A DNA stretch of 64,000 nucleotides from JACMLD01 sp044227095 (GCA_044227095.1 JBGAFV010000001.1:4836001-4900000), one strand, 5' to 3'. Shown: positions 1-9,356, counted from the first letter of the stretch. Notes: generated from the letters alone by a model not told the origin. Made by a program: numbers and translations.

Positions 1-74
1 TTTTCTGCAACTTTTTCCAGGCGTGTAGAGTTTACAATGTCGCCTGTAAGAACCGCCTGAATTGCCATAAACAT
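1..74 (-). CDS. SatD-like protein, N-terminus only (cut by window edge)
   Basis: The first 24 codons are present, reading leftwards out of the window. The N-terminus begins MFMAIQAVLTGDIVNSTRL. The TGDIVNS stretch near the start is the hallmark of SatD-family proteins, a poorly understood family often paired with a DUF3307 membrane protein. ATG at 74 is used; an in-frame ATG at 68 is an alternative. A TATATTTG box (88-95) and three palindromes (109-186) lie immediately upstream, so the gene is probably repressor-controlled. The identification rests on a short N-terminal motif only. Confidence 0.6.
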   Translation of the reverse strand, partial: MFMAIQAVLTGDIVNSTRLEKVAE

Positions 75-87
75 GTTTATTTGCTTA

Positions 88-95
88 CAAATATA
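88..95 (-). promoter_or_regulatory. Bacteroidota-type -7 box for the SatD-like gene
   Basis: On the minus strand this reads TATATTTG, an exact match to TAnnTTTG, 14 bp upstream of the ATG at 74. The first palindrome (109-128) covers the place where the -33 element should be, the usual geometry for a repressor operator. Confidence 0.6.
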
Positions 96-108
96 CACTT
101 TTATATTG

Positions 109-186
109 GTTCGGTACTTTAACCGAACTTTTTATTAGTTCGGTACTTTAACCGAACTTTTTATTAGTTCGGTATTTTAACCGAAC
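109..186. repeat. Three tandem operator-like palindromes, 29-bp period
   Basis: Three 20-bp units with arms GTTCGGT and ACCGAAC separated by 6 bp lie at 109-128, 138-157 and 167-186, with a repeat period of exactly 29 bp. The arms are perfect in all copies; the third differs by one base in its spacer. The linkers are T-rich (TTTTTATTA). Their place upstream of the SatD-like promoter suggests cooperative binding sites of a dimeric repressor. Which protein binds is unknown. Confidence 0.65.
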
Positions 187-517
187 AATAAAATGATAAG
201 CAAACTCATGTATTGGCATGGTTATATAAAGAAGGAGTTGGCAAAACAATTAACCAAGTGAGATTTTTCTCTCACACATCAAAATTAAAACCCGGCTGGC
301 GCAATTGATTAAAAAAGGCTGGCAAGAAACGATAATTTGCTTTGAAAGGAAAATTAACTGCACTGCTTTTACCCGCATATTTGTTATATTTATTGTTAGT
401 CGCCGAAAACTAATCCTGTAATTAGTTTTTGGTTGTTATAATCAAATTTGGCTGATTTTATTAATCAGCATTTTCAAAGACCTGTTTTATTTTTAATGAT
501 ATGCAATTTTATACGAG
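187..517. other. Intergenic region without a convincing gene
   Basis: Between the palindromes and the lipoprotein gene there is only a 22-codon open frame (193-261, MISKLMYWHGYIKK...) with no recognisable family. Nothing else is supported. Confidence 0.4.
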
Positions 518-1432
518 ATGAAATTATCGGTATTAATATGTATGGGGCTGATATTTTTTTCATGCAAAAAATCTGCAGATGTTGGAGAATTAAAATTACT
601 AAGGACAGAAGCTACAGATTACAACGGTAAACTTTTAGCCACTGAATATGAATATGACAACATGAACCGGGTTGTAACTATTAAGCAATCTGAAGACAAT
701 GCAGCAACAGAAGTTGCAGTTTTGATAAGCTATAATGGAAATGAGGCAATATTGACAAGCTTTCCGAAAAATGAACCAGCCTATAATCAAACCAAAAAAG
801 TTCTTTTGATGTTCGATCCAAATAGGAGAACGCTGAAAAAAATTGCATATACGCATGGCATACCCATTAATGCCGCTGCGCAAACCCCGCAAATATTTGT
901 TTATGACACACTGCTATATTCATATAATCCTGATGGATTGTTAAAAGAGGTAAAGCGAACTTTGTACGATTCCTCCTGGCAAAACCAGGCGAATAATTAT
1001 TCACGAAAATTAAATTCCACTATTACATACACAATACAAGCAAATAATGCTACAGCATCGGATGAGTACAGTATTTACAATTCTACGCTAAGACAGGGAG
1101 GTGTTACTACATTCTCCGGGGGAAGTTCTGAATACCACAATGTATTCAGTTATACAAAATCATATCCCAACCAAATGGATTTTAAAAACGCTGCCTTACT
1201 AAATGAGTTTCTTGATTATTATGAACTAGTGCTGGATGTACAATATAAAAACATGCCTGACCGCGTAGTAAGAAATAGCTTAGACAAGGACATGAATGGT
1301 GCTACAATATTTACAGGCAGCACAATTGTAGAAATTGAAAGATCCTATAATGATGATGGACTATTGTCATCCGTTAATATACCTACCGCAACTACACAAT
1401 TTCGAAAAATTAAATATTTCTATGGGAGGTAA
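518..1432 (+). CDS. Predicted lipoprotein, unknown function
   Basis: 304 aa. A short signal peptide ends in a lipobox (FFSC, Cys at about residue 16) followed by KK, typical of Bacteroidota lipoproteins. The mature part is rich in Tyr and Asn and contains EYEYDNMNRVVTI and YSYNPDGLLKEV, which look like the YD-type beta repeats of secreted Bacteroidota proteins (DUF4595-like). No catalytic motif is seen. It stands alone, with a terminator hairpin at 1475-1502 downstream. A surface or periplasmic location is inferred; the function is unknown. Confidence 0.8.
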   Translation: MKLSVLICMGLIFFSCKKSADVGELKLLRTEATDYNGKLLATEYEYDNMNRVVTIKQSEDNAATEVAVLISYNGNEAILTSFPKNEPAYNQTKKVLLMFDPNRRTLKKIAYTHGIPINAAAQTPQIFVYDTLLYSYNPDGLLKEVKRTLYDSSWQNQANNYSRKLNSTITYTIQANNATASDEYSIYNSTLRQGGVTTFSGGSSEYHNVFSYTKSYPNQMDFKNAALLNEFLDYYELVLDVQYKNMPDRVVRNSLDKDMNGATIFTGSTIVEIERSYNDDGLLSSVNIPTATTQFRKIKYFYGR

Positions 1433-1474
1433 TAATCGTCTTATAAAAAGATGTCTCCTAACTCCCTAAAAATC

Positions 1475-1502
1475 AAATACCCCATATTTCTATGAGGTAT
1501 TT
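1475..1502. terminator. Bidirectional terminator hairpin
   Basis: AAATACC and GGTATTT arms, extended by CATA/TATG inside, form a stem between the lipoprotein gene (plus) and the 3' end of tRNA-Arg (minus). T-runs follow on both strands. Confidence 0.65.
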
Positions 1503-1579
1503 TGGTGACCGCGTCAGGATTCAAACCTGAAACCTTTTGATTCGTAGTCAAATGCTCTATTCAGTTGAGCTACGCAGCC
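1503..1579 (-). tRNA. tRNA-Arg (anticodon ACG)
   Basis: The minus strand folds as a full cloverleaf of 77 nt including an encoded CCA. The acceptor stem GGCTGCG pairs with CGCGGTC (two G-U pairs), the anticodon loop is CTACGAA giving anticodon ACG, and the T-arm contains GGTTTGAATCC. It reads CGN arginine codons after A34 deamination. Confidence 0.95.
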
Positions 1580-1596
1580 ATTTTTCTGACGGGTTG

Positions 1597-1604
1597 CAAA
1601 TATA
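1597..1604 (-). promoter_or_regulatory. -7 box of tRNA-Arg
   Basis: On the minus strand this reads TATATTTG, 17 bp before the first tRNA base, matching TAnnTTTG. Confidence 0.6.
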
Positions 1605-1692
1605 GAACAAAATTCAAAACCGGAAAAATTGAAATGCAACTCGTTAAAATATAATTCAGTAATACCTCACCTCAAAATTACTAAAGGGCATT

Positions 1693-1737
1693 AAATACAT
1701 CAACCATACCGGGTTAGCCAGCATGGTTGATGTATTT
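1693..1737. terminator. Terminator hairpin after the porin gene
   Basis: Perfect 15-bp arms (AAATACATCAACCAT and its complement) with a 15-nt loop lie just past the 3' end of the minus-strand barrel gene. Confidence 0.7.
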
Positions 1738-1764
1738 TCGGTTACCCAATGTTGTTGCTAGCAT

Positions 1765-2373
1765 TTACCTGAATTGGTAGAAAACACCTGCCTGGAAAAC
1801 CCGGTTGTAAACTTTTGTGGCAGAAGCATCATTAATATTGGTTAAACCCAGGTTATACCGTGCATCTACACCAAACCCTGAATGTGTAATATAGCCAAGA
1901 CCAAAAGCCCAGGCAAAATCGGCCGTTCTGAAATTGTCCTTTATATCGGTACTTGTTTTAAGCACTTTAGCATGGGCGGCTGCAAGAATGCCCAATTGGG
2001 GACCAGTTTCCAGCCTGAAGCCATCGCCAAACATAAATTGCGCCAGTACAGGTATATTAATATAATTGAGGTTGTATTTGTATGTGGTGTTACCAATATC
2101 CTGCCTGTAACCCTGGCCAGAAAACATAATCTCTGGCTGAACAGCAAAATACTGGGTAAGATGGATATGCGCCAAGCCACCCAAATTAAATGACGGCCTC
2201 ACATCTGTATTGCTGGTATTCTGAATGTGGAGATCGGCAATGTTTAACCCTCCCTTTATTCCAAATTCAGCATGAGGATATGCTTCGTGTGCCGAGTTGT
2301 TGTGCGATTTACTTTGTGCCCCGGCAGATATTACTGAAACTGCCAGTACGGCTGATAAAATAACTGTTTTCAT
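1765..2373 (-). CDS. Outer-membrane beta-barrel (PorT/porin family)
   Basis: 202 aa. Begins MKTVILSAVLAVSVISAGAQ, a Sec signal with cleavage after GAQ. The mature part has alternating beta-strand pattern, the opening FGIKGGLNIADL, and a terminal aromatic residue (VFYQFR), as in the small 8-strand OMP_b-brl_2 barrels of Bacteroidota. ATG at 2373 is preferred over the TTG at 2394 because it starts the signal peptide directly. A paralogous barrel is at 45467. Substrate unknown. Confidence 0.85.
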   Translation of the reverse strand: MKTVILSAVLAVSVISAGAQSKSHNNSAHEAYPHAEFGIKGGLNIADLHIQNTSNTDVRPSFNLGGLAHIHLTQYFAVQPEIMFSGQGYRQDIGNTTYKYNLNYINIPVLAQFMFGDGFRLETGPQLGILAAAHAKVLKTSTDIKDNFRTADFAWAFGLGYITHSGFGVDARYNLGLTNINDASATKVYNRVFQAGVFYQFR

Positions 2374-2470
2374 TGTTGGTTTTTTTGTGAACAATAATGA
2401 GACACTACCCTAAAACAAATCACATACCATGCAAATAAACATATGATTAACAGCCAATTGAAAAAAAGAC

Positions 2471-2511
2471 AAGCCACACAAAGTGTAGATTTTTTACACA
2501 AAGTGTGGCTT
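2471..2511 (-). terminator. Terminator of pruA
   Basis: AAGCCACAC and GTGTGGCTT arms with an inner GTGTA/TACAC pair form a long stem. On the minus strand it is followed by a run of seven T. It lies 24 bp after the pruA stop. Confidence 0.75.
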
Positions 2512-2534
2512 ATAAATATGCTTAAACCATCAAC

Positions 2535-4166
2535 CTATGCTTCCTGCATAAATGGATATCTATAATCAACCGGCGGGGTGAAAGTCTCTTTAATTGTTCT
2601 TGCACTTAACCAGCGGTATAAATTTAAAATTGAGCCTGCTTTATCATTAGTGCCGCTTGCCCTTGCACCGCCAAAAGGTTGTTGGCCAACAACAGCCCCT
2701 GTAGGCTTGTCGTTGATATAAAAATTACCGGCTGCATTGCGAAGGCGGTTGGTTGCAAGTTCTACCGCTGCTCTGTCCTGTGCAATAATTGACCCTGTTA
2801 ATGCATATGGTGAAGTACTGTCTACCGTATCCATTATTTTCTCAAAACCATTTGCAGGATACACATACACGGTTAATACAGGCCCAAAGATCTCTTCGCA
2901 CATAGTAACAGATTTTGGATTCTTTGTTTCTATAATAGTAGGCTGAATAAAATAACCAGTCTTTTTATCACACTTACCTCCCACCCATATTTCTGTCTTG
3001 CCGTCTTTTTTTGCGTTGTCTATATAAGATTTAATCTTGTCGAAACTTTTTTCATCAATCACCGCATTAATAAAATTGCTGAAATCATCTACAACGCCCA
3101 TCTTAAAACTCTTCACACCAGCAATCAACTTTTTCTTTACTTCTTCTGCAAGATTGGAAGGGATATATGCACGTGAGGCAGCAGAACATTTTTGTCCCTG
3201 GTATTCAAATGCACCACGCAGCAATGCAGTAGCTACCACATCTGCATTAGCGCTTTTGTGCACCAGTACAAAATCTTTACCGCCGGTTTCGCCTACAATT
3301 CGTGGGTATGTTTTGTACAATGCCATGTTTTTGCCAATGGTCTCCCACATGTTATTAAATACGCCTGTACTGCCGGTAAAATGTACACCGGCAAAATCTT
3401 TGTGATTGAAACAAATTTTTCCAAGTGTTGGCCCATCAACATAAATAAGATTGATTACTCCATCAGGTAACCCGGCTTCTATCAACACTTTCATAAACAT
3501 TTGCGCTGCATACACCTGTGTATTGGCGGGCTTCCATACAACTACATTGCCACACATAGCAGCACTGGCAGGAAGATTTCCGCCAATAGCCGTAAAATTA
3601 AATGGAGTGATAGCTAATACAAATCCTTCAAGCGGACGATACTCCATTCTGTTGTGCATGCCCGGGCTGCTAATAGGTTGCTGCCTGTATATTTCAGATA
3701 AAAAATGAACGTTGAAACGAAGAAAATCTATCAGCTCACATGCTGAATCTATTTCTGCCTGGTATGCATTTTTACTTTGCCCCAGCATAGTAGTACCGTT
3801 CATATAAGGACGGTATTTTGTAGCAATTAGATCTGCAGCACGTAAAAATATGTTAGCACGATTTTCCCAACTCATGGCTGCCCAGCTTTCTTTTGCAGCA
3901 AGTGCTGCATCTATAGCCTGTTGAACGTGTTTGCTTTCGCCTTCATGAAAATGGCCCAGCGTATGTGCAATCTCGTGAGGAGGATGCAAACTTGCTTTTT
4001 TATTGGTGCGTACCTCCTTTCCTCCTATATACATTGGAATATCAGCCTGCTGGCTTTTTAATTCTTTCAACACTTCTTTTAGTCTTTTTTTCTCTGCAGA
4101 ACCCGGTGCGTAATTCAGTACCGGTTCGTTTACGGGTAATGGGTAGGAAAAATAACCGAGACTCAT
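2535..4166 (-). CDS. pruA: L-glutamate gamma-semialdehyde dehydrogenase
   Basis: 543 aa, family-typical length. Oxidises glutamate semialdehyde (from proline) to glutamate with NAD in the cytoplasm. The aldehyde dehydrogenase core has the catalytic Cys in GQKCSAASR (about residue 327) and the general-base Glu in VGETGGKDF (about 293), with FTGSTGVF for cofactor binding. Start at 4166 (MSLGYFSYPLPVNEPV) fits family N-termini; the frame runs further upstream but into the preceding gene. It follows a lipoprotein gene by 10 bp, so the two are probably co-transcribed. No proline dehydrogenase is visible here. Confidence 0.93.
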   Translation of the reverse strand: MSLGYFSYPLPVNEPVLNYAPGSAEKKRLKEVLKELKSQQADIPMYIGGKEVRTNKKASLHPPHEIAHTLGHFHEGESKHVQQAIDAALAAKESWAAMSWENRANIFLRAADLIATKYRPYMNGTTMLGQSKNAYQAEIDSACELIDFLRFNVHFLSEIYRQQPISSPGMHNRMEYRPLEGFVLAITPFNFTAIGGNLPASAAMCGNVVVWKPANTQVYAAQMFMKVLIEAGLPDGVINLIYVDGPTLGKICFNHKDFAGVHFTGSTGVFNNMWETIGKNMALYKTYPRIVGETGGKDFVLVHKSANADVVATALLRGAFEYQGQKCSAASRAYIPSNLAEEVKKKLIAGVKSFKMGVVDDFSNFINAVIDEKSFDKIKSYIDNAKKDGKTEIWVGGKCDKKTGYFIQPTIIETKNPKSVTMCEEIFGPVLTVYVYPANGFEKIMDTVDSTSPYALTGSIIAQDRAAVELATNRLRNAAGNFYINDKPTGAVVGQQPFGGARASGTNDKAGSILNLYRWLSARTIKETFTPPVDYRYPFMQEA

Positions 4167-4176
4167 GTTGTATAGT

Positions 4177-4728
4177 TTAGTTGTTGTTAATGGTAATAAT
4201 TGTAAACCCTTTTTTTGTTTCATTAAACCACAGTTCACCGCTGCCGATCATTGCTCCCTGGTCGCGGCGGAAAATCTGCCGCATATTTTGCGTAAACAAT
4301 GCTTTTTTTACTTTTTCATTGATAAGGCTGTCGTAGTTTTTTATAAAAGCAGTTTTGTTTTTAGCCAGTGAATTTTTTAAAGGAAAAGTTATTACGGAAG
4401 CTACGCTGTCTTTTTGATTGTTGGCCACCCAATTCTGAAGGCGTTTCAAAAACTTTTTAAATTCTATGGGATGATCAAACCCTGCATTGGCCCAGGAAGC
4501 GGGTTGGCTGCCATCTGCAAACACGCTGTCGTCCTGCATTTCAGCAGCAGAGAGTTCATTGTTAAACGGAGGCTCGGGTGCTGCAACGCTTTCTTTTACT
4601 ACAATGGTATCTGTTGTTACAACCTGGCTGGCGGTATCTTTTCCAGGGATTTTATCACCGGTAACAGCATTATTATTGCATGCCGCAAACATTGCTATTA
4701 TAAACAGGCACAAAATAATTTTGTTCAT
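4177..4728 (-). CDS. Predicted lipoprotein, unknown function
   Basis: 183 aa. MNKIILCLFIIAMFAACNNN is a lipoprotein signal with Cys about residue 17. The C-terminal half (KKFLKRLQNWV to GSGELWFNE) looks like a compact folded domain, but no family is recognised with confidence. ATG at 4728 is chosen because it begins the signal peptide. The stop lies 10 bp before pruA, so it is probably the first gene of a two-gene unit; no functional link to proline catabolism is known. Confidence 0.75.
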   Translation of the reverse strand: MNKIILCLFIIAMFAACNNNAVTGDKIPGKDTASQVVTTDTIVVKESVAAPEPPFNNELSAAEMQDDSVFADGSQPASWANAGFDHPIEFKKFLKRLQNWVANNQKDSVASVITFPLKNSLAKNKTAFIKNYDSLINEKVKKALFTQNMRQIFRRDQGAMIGSGELWFNETKKGFTIITINNN

Positions 4729-4948
4729 ACTTGCTTTGATTCTTTTATAAAAATTTGTGGCGAAGCAAAGTTGCACAAAGGTAAGGTTGTTGTTTGTTGG
4801 CGATTTGCATCCACAGACTGAAGATCAATAAAGAGATGCAGTACAAGTGTGCGACGCAAGAATGCCGATTAGCATAGCAAATGCCGGGTTCAAAAAAAAA
4901 TCACCAGGGTCACAAGACATTTTCCTGCTAACGACCGCCGACTAACGA

Positions 4949-6044
4949 CTATTGACTGGTAGTCTCTTTCTCGCTCATCAGGTATGCTTTTATAAATCCG
5001 TCGAGACCGCCATCCATTACGGGTTGTATATTACCTACTTCGTAATCTGTACGGTGATCTTTAATCATTTTATACGGATGAAATACATAACTGCGTATCT
5101 GGCTGCCCCACTCTATCTTTTTCTTGGAACTGTTTACTGCATCCTTCAATTCATTCTTCTTGCGCAATTCTAATTCGTACAAACGGCTTTTCAGCATTTC
5201 CATGGCACGTTCGCGGTTGCCTAATTGAGATCTGTCTTGCTGGCAAACCACCACAATACCTGTGGGTATATGCGTTAACTGTACTTTGGTTTCTACTTTG
5301 TTTACATTCTGTCCGCCTGCACCACCGCTTCGCGATGTTTCCATTTTTACATCAGCTGGATTGATAACAATATTGATTGAATCATCCACCAGCGGGTAAA
5401 CAAAAATGGAGCAGAATGAAGTATGACGCCGCGCATTGCTATCGAATGGAGAAATACGCACAAGCCGGTGTACGCCGCTTTCTGCTTTTAAAAATCCGTA
5501 TGCAAATGGGCCATCAAACTGTAGCGTAGCGGTTTTTATACCTGCGCCATCGCCCCATTGCCAGTCTAGCTCTGTTACTGTCCAACCTTGTTTTTCTCCG
5601 TACATGCGGTACATACGTGCAAGCATTTCCGCCCAATCCTGGCTTTCTGTACCACCAGCGCCACTGTTTATTTGCAATACAGCAGGCAGGTTGTCTTCTG
5701 GCTGGTTAAGCGTTGCTTTAAACTCTGTATCTTCTATTAATGCTGATGCTTTATCAAATGCTTCACGGGTTTCTTCCTCGGTAGCATCACCAGATTTCCA
5801 GAAGTCGAATAATACGGCAAAGTCTTCTACTGTAGATTCTGTCTGCTCGTAAAGTTTTACCCAGTACTCGTTTTGCTTAATGTTTTTAAGGATTTCCGTG
5901 GCCCTTTTGTTATCATCCCAAAAGCCCGGACTTAGCGAGAGCTGTTTCTCATCATTGATTTTATATCGTCTGTTAGCGACGTCAAAGAAACCTCCCCAGG
6001 ACGGTAACCCGATCCCTCATAACCTTGATTTGTTCTTGTGTCAT
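4949..6044 (-). CDS. prfB: Peptide chain release factor 2 (programmed +1 frameshift)
   Basis: Terminates translation at UGA and UAA. The gene starts at 6044 ([20 protein letters not shown]), reaches an in-frame TGA at 5984-5982, and continues in the +1 frame from 5983 as [14 protein letters not shown]; total 364 aa. The slip site is CTT TGA C, with a Shine-Dalgarno-like GGGGAGG six bases upstream of the stop, the classical autoregulated prfB arrangement. Downstream, SPF (about 198-200, stop-codon recognition) and GGQ (about 243-245, peptidyl-tRNA hydrolysis) are intact. A TATCTTCG box at 6050-6057 would place the transcript start at or next to the ATG. Confidence 0.95.
5981..5997 (-). promoter_or_regulatory. 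prfB: prfB frameshift element (SD-like + CTT TGA C)
   Basis: Minus strand reads GGGGAGGTTTCTTTGAC. The UGA codon is slowly read when RF2 is scarce, and the purine-rich stretch pairs with 16S rRNA to push the ribosome +1. This feedback mechanism is well established for the family. Confidence 0.93.
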
Positions 6045-6263
6045 AGCTGCGAAGATAAAAGAAATGTGGGAAATGGGAAGAATGTGAAGTAGGGAGGAGA
6101 ATGTGGAAATGTGGGCGAAATGTCAAAGTGTGATAATAAAAGCAAATTCTGTGAGGACAAAAGAAAAAATAATAGTCATTATTTGTTGTAACTTTAAACA
6201 TACACCGAAAGCTCCCGCAACACTCTTCCTTAAACGAGATTAATAACCAAATAACTGTTTATT

Positions 6264-6692
6264 ATGAAAAACTTTTTGTTTTTACTGATAACGGCGGCCT
6301 TATTGCTTTCCTGTAAAAAAGACAACAGCAATTATATTGGAAAAGACCCCGACATGGATGCACTGGCAACTGCAAGTATAATAAGCACAGGAAAGGTTAC
6401 CTACACAGATGAAAGAGTAAGTGAAAGCACCGTAACCATCTATTTGCGTAAAGATGGAATTTATGTAGTGGAACTTGGCGACATGAACTACAAATCTGTT
6501 TCCGGCACCAACGTGTATTTATCAACCGACCAGACATTATCTTCTACTTCTATAAAAGTTTACAGCGATGAAAAACTTCATGGCAATATTTACAGCAAAC
6601 TTTCGTATGGCATTAACCCTACTTCTTTTAAATACATCGTTATCCAGGGAAATAGCGATAGCTCACCTGTTGCAACTGCAGCGTTGCAATAA
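6264..6692 (+). CDS. Small predicted lipoprotein
   Basis: 142 aa. MKNFLFLLITAALLLSCKKD gives a lipoprotein signal with Cys about residue 17. The mature part (VTYTDERVSESTVTIYLRKDGIYVVELGD) is beta-rich with no known motif. Stands alone between prfB (divergent) and the DUF1080 gene. Function unknown. Confidence 0.75.
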   Translation: MKNFLFLLITAALLLSCKKDNSNYIGKDPDMDALATASIISTGKVTYTDERVSESTVTIYLRKDGIYVVELGDMNYKSVSGTNVYLSTDQTLSSTSIKVYSDEKLHGNIYSKLSYGINPTSFKYIVIQGNSDSSPVATAALQ

Positions 6693-6805
6693 TTTTTCAA
6701 AAGAATAAGAACATAACTTTAAACAGGGAAGCAGTATTTTTTTACTGCTTTTCTTTTGATGCCTATATTTAACAAACAAAATTTATTCAGCTTAATTTAG
6801 AAAAC

Positions 6806-7714
6806 ATGCCAATAGCACGTTTGTATTTTATCAGCATTATATTATTCTCCGCTTTCATTTTCAGTATTCAGCCCGCAAACAAAAAACTTGCAGCAAAGAA
6901 AGACTGGATTCAGTTGTTTAATGGAAAAGACCTTACCGGCTGGGATATAAAAATTACCGGTCATGATCTTAATGAAAATTTCAACAATAACTTTTATGTA
7001 AAAGATGGTATACTAAAGGTTGACTACAGCAAGTTTAAAAAATTTGATAACGCTTTTGGGCATCTTTATTATAAGGAGCCATTTTCATATTACATAGTTA
7101 GAACTGAATATCGTTTTACCGGCACGCAGCTTGATGGAGGGCCTTCTTATGCTTACCTAAATAGTGGTGTAATGCTGCATTCACAATCTGCCGCATCTGT
7201 TACAAAAAATCAATGGTTTCCCGTATCGCTTGAATTGCAACTGCTGGCAAGTGATGAAAAACATAAACGCCATAACGGCAACCTGTGTACGCCGGGGACA
7301 GAAGTAAGTATGAACGGACAGCCGGTAGCTGATCATTGTATTGATTCAAAATCTAAAAGTTCTTATTTAAATGAATGGGTAACTGCAGAAGCAATTGTGT
7401 ATGGCGATTCGCTTATTCAGCATGTAATAAACGGCGATACAGTGCTTACCTATGAGAAAACAAAAGTTGGCGGTGGATTTGTAAACAGTGGCATGACGTG
7501 GACCAGCGGAGGCTTTGCAGCAGACTCTCTTGAGTGGATAAAAAAAGACGGCACGCCGCTTAGCAGTGGTTTTATTGCATTACAGGCAGAAAGCCATCCT
7601 GTAGAATTTAGAAAAGTAGAATTGCTAAACCTGGAAGGCTGTATGGATAGCAAAGCAATTAATTACAAATCGTATTACATCAAACCAAATAATAAAAAAT
7701 GCAGGTATAAATAG
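6806..7714 (+). CDS. DUF1080 / 3-keto-disaccharide hydrolase-domain secreted protein
   Basis: 302 aa with an N-terminal membrane-targeting segment (about residues 5-21). The body opens with WIQLFNGKDLTGWDIK, the signature of DUF1080 (PF06439), a concanavalin-like fold that includes 3-keto-disaccharide hydrolases. Further family features are the VKDGILKV strand, SGVMLHSQ and the closing PVEFRKVELLNLEG strand. An added C-terminal Cys-containing tail (LEGCMDSKAINYK) follows. Probably periplasmic and involved in sugar breakdown; the substrate is not predictable. Confidence 0.82.
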   Translation: MPIARLYFISIILFSAFIFSIQPANKKLAAKKDWIQLFNGKDLTGWDIKITGHDLNENFNNNFYVKDGILKVDYSKFKKFDNAFGHLYYKEPFSYYIVRTEYRFTGTQLDGGPSYAYLNSGVMLHSQSAASVTKNQWFPVSLELQLLASDEKHKRHNGNLCTPGTEVSMNGQPVADHCIDSKSKSSYLNEWVTAEAIVYGDSLIQHVINGDTVLTYEKTKVGGGFVNSGMTWTSGGFAADSLEWIKKDGTPLSSGFIALQAESHPVEFRKVELLNLEGCMDSKAINYKSYYIKPNNKKCRYK

Positions 7715-7781
7715 AAGCTAACCTGAAAATAAATTTGCCACTATTTGCCCTGCATCTTTTTGAAAATAAAGATCCTTTTAA

Positions 7782-9311
7782 TTATTTAATTCCACTCACA
7801 ATAAATGCAGCTACATCTTTTTTAAATGCAGCAGCAGCAGTATTGTTAATGTACATCATGTGGCCGGCTTCATAATATTTCATAGTGATGTTATCCTTTA
7901 GCTTTTTATCAAGGCCAAGATGATCAAAAGTATATTCTGTTCCGTAAAAAGGCGTTGCCAAATCAAACAATCCGTTTAATACAAGTATTTTTAAACGTGG
8001 GTTAAGCGACATAGCATTTGCGAGATCCGGGCCCGTACTAGGCGTAGCAGCATCTCCAAACAAGCCATTGCTGCGTGCATGTTTCCAGTCCCACTTAAAA
8101 TCCGGAAGCGAATAAGCAGCAGTGTTATAGTTTTTGTCTTTACTAACCTTTAGTTCAGTTGTATAATAACTCATAAATGCAGAAATAAATGCAGGGCTGA
8201 TAGCATTATCTGCAGGATCTGAAAAAGCGTATTCGCCCAGCAAATCCTGGCTAATGCCTTTATAACGTGCATCAAGTCTGCCAATATCTGCATGGTCGTT
8301 ACGCAACAGTTCTTTTGAATATTGCGGCTGGTTTACACGAAGGTTTGCTTTATCAAGATAGTCTTTGCTTAAACCGGTATATGCCACAAGTTTGTTTAAA
8401 ATTTGTTCCCTTTCAGCATCAGGTAATTTATCGCCTTTCATCAATGCATTTGTATAATCGCCGCCTGCAAAATTTCTTACTTCTTTTAAAAATGAATTAA
8501 GATCTGAGGGTTTGTTTGGAAGTTTGTTATGAAACCATGAGGTGGCAGCATAAGTAGGCAGGTTAACGATATAAGAAAGATCATCCCCGGGCAAAAAAGA
8601 AAGCGATCTAATATCAAGCACATTTGAAACGAGTACAACTCCATTAACAGCAATGCCCATATTGGCAGAGAGATAATCAACCACGCCTGCTGAACGGAAT
8701 GTACCATAACTTTCTCCCAATAAATATTTGGGCGAGTTCCAGCGTTCGTTATCCATTATATATTGCTTGATGAACTGGCTTACAGATTTTATATCCTGAT
8801 CAACTCCCCAGAAATCTGCATTTTTTGCTTTGCCAGTTGCATGACTAAGACCAGTACCAACAGGATCAATCAACACAATGTCGGATACATCCAGAATAGA
8901 ATAATTATTATCCTCCAGTTGATAAGGTGGCGGGCCGTTCAATCCCGGATCATTTACAACAATCCTGCGTGGGCCAATTACACCAAGATGCAACCACATG
9001 GAAGAAGAACCGGGGCCACCGTTGTAAACAAAAGTTGCAGGCCTTTTTGTTAAATCAGTTTCACCATCTTTTATATAAGCAGTATATCCAACAACAGCAA
9101 TAGGTTCTTCTTTTTCATTTTTAATAACAATAGTACCTGCAGTAGCAGTATAATTGATAAGCTTGTTATCAATCTTAATACTGTGTTTGGTTACATATTT
9201 TTCTGCTTTTGCAATAGTATCGGTTGATACAGGAGATGGTTGTGCGTTTGTATATGGTGCAGCAAGGTTGGCTAACCCAAAAATGGTTAGGTAAAAAAAC
9301 ATTTTTTTCAT
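7782..9311 (-). CDS. Secreted serine carboxypeptidase, S10 family
   Basis: 509 aa. Signal peptide MKKMFFYLTIFGLANLAAPY, so start 9311. The oxyanion motif NGGPGSSS (about 97-104), nucleophile in GESYG (Ser about 201), Asp in GLFDLATP (about 450) and His in EAGHMMY (about 484) make a complete S10 triad. Such enzymes remove C-terminal residues from peptides in the periplasm or outside the cell. The gene is monocistronic and convergent with the DUF1080 gene. Confidence 0.92.
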   Translation of the reverse strand: MKKMFFYLTIFGLANLAAPYTNAQPSPVSTDTIAKAEKYVTKHSIKIDNKLINYTATAGTIVIKNEKEEPIAVVGYTAYIKDGETDLTKRPATFVYNGGPGSSSMWLHLGVIGPRRIVVNDPGLNGPPPYQLEDNNYSILDVSDIVLIDPVGTGLSHATGKAKNADFWGVDQDIKSVSQFIKQYIMDNERWNSPKYLLGESYGTFRSAGVVDYLSANMGIAVNGVVLVSNVLDIRSLSFLPGDDLSYIVNLPTYAATSWFHNKLPNKPSDLNSFLKEVRNFAGGDYTNALMKGDKLPDAEREQILNKLVAYTGLSKDYLDKANLRVNQPQYSKELLRNDHADIGRLDARYKGISQDLLGEYAFSDPADNAISPAFISAFMSYYTTELKVSKDKNYNTAAYSLPDFKWDWKHARSNGLFGDAATPSTGPDLANAMSLNPRLKILVLNGLFDLATPFYGTEYTFDHLGLDKKLKDNITMKYYEAGHMMYINNTAAAAFKKDVAAFIVSGIK

Positions 9312-9356
9312 GAGCGATTGTTTAGGTGTTTGGCAAAATAATGCCGGAAGATACAA

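Noticed and set aside
109..186. CRISPR array
   Set aside because: Three units with 29-bp period, but the linkers are nearly identical 9-bp T-rich sequences, not spacers, and no cas genes are present.
193..261. 22-codon open frame after the SatD operators
   Set aside because: Too short, no family, no promoter oriented for it.
448..630. 60-codon frame overlapping the start of the first lipoprotein
   Set aside because: Out of frame with the lipoprotein, which has a clear signal peptide and lipobox.
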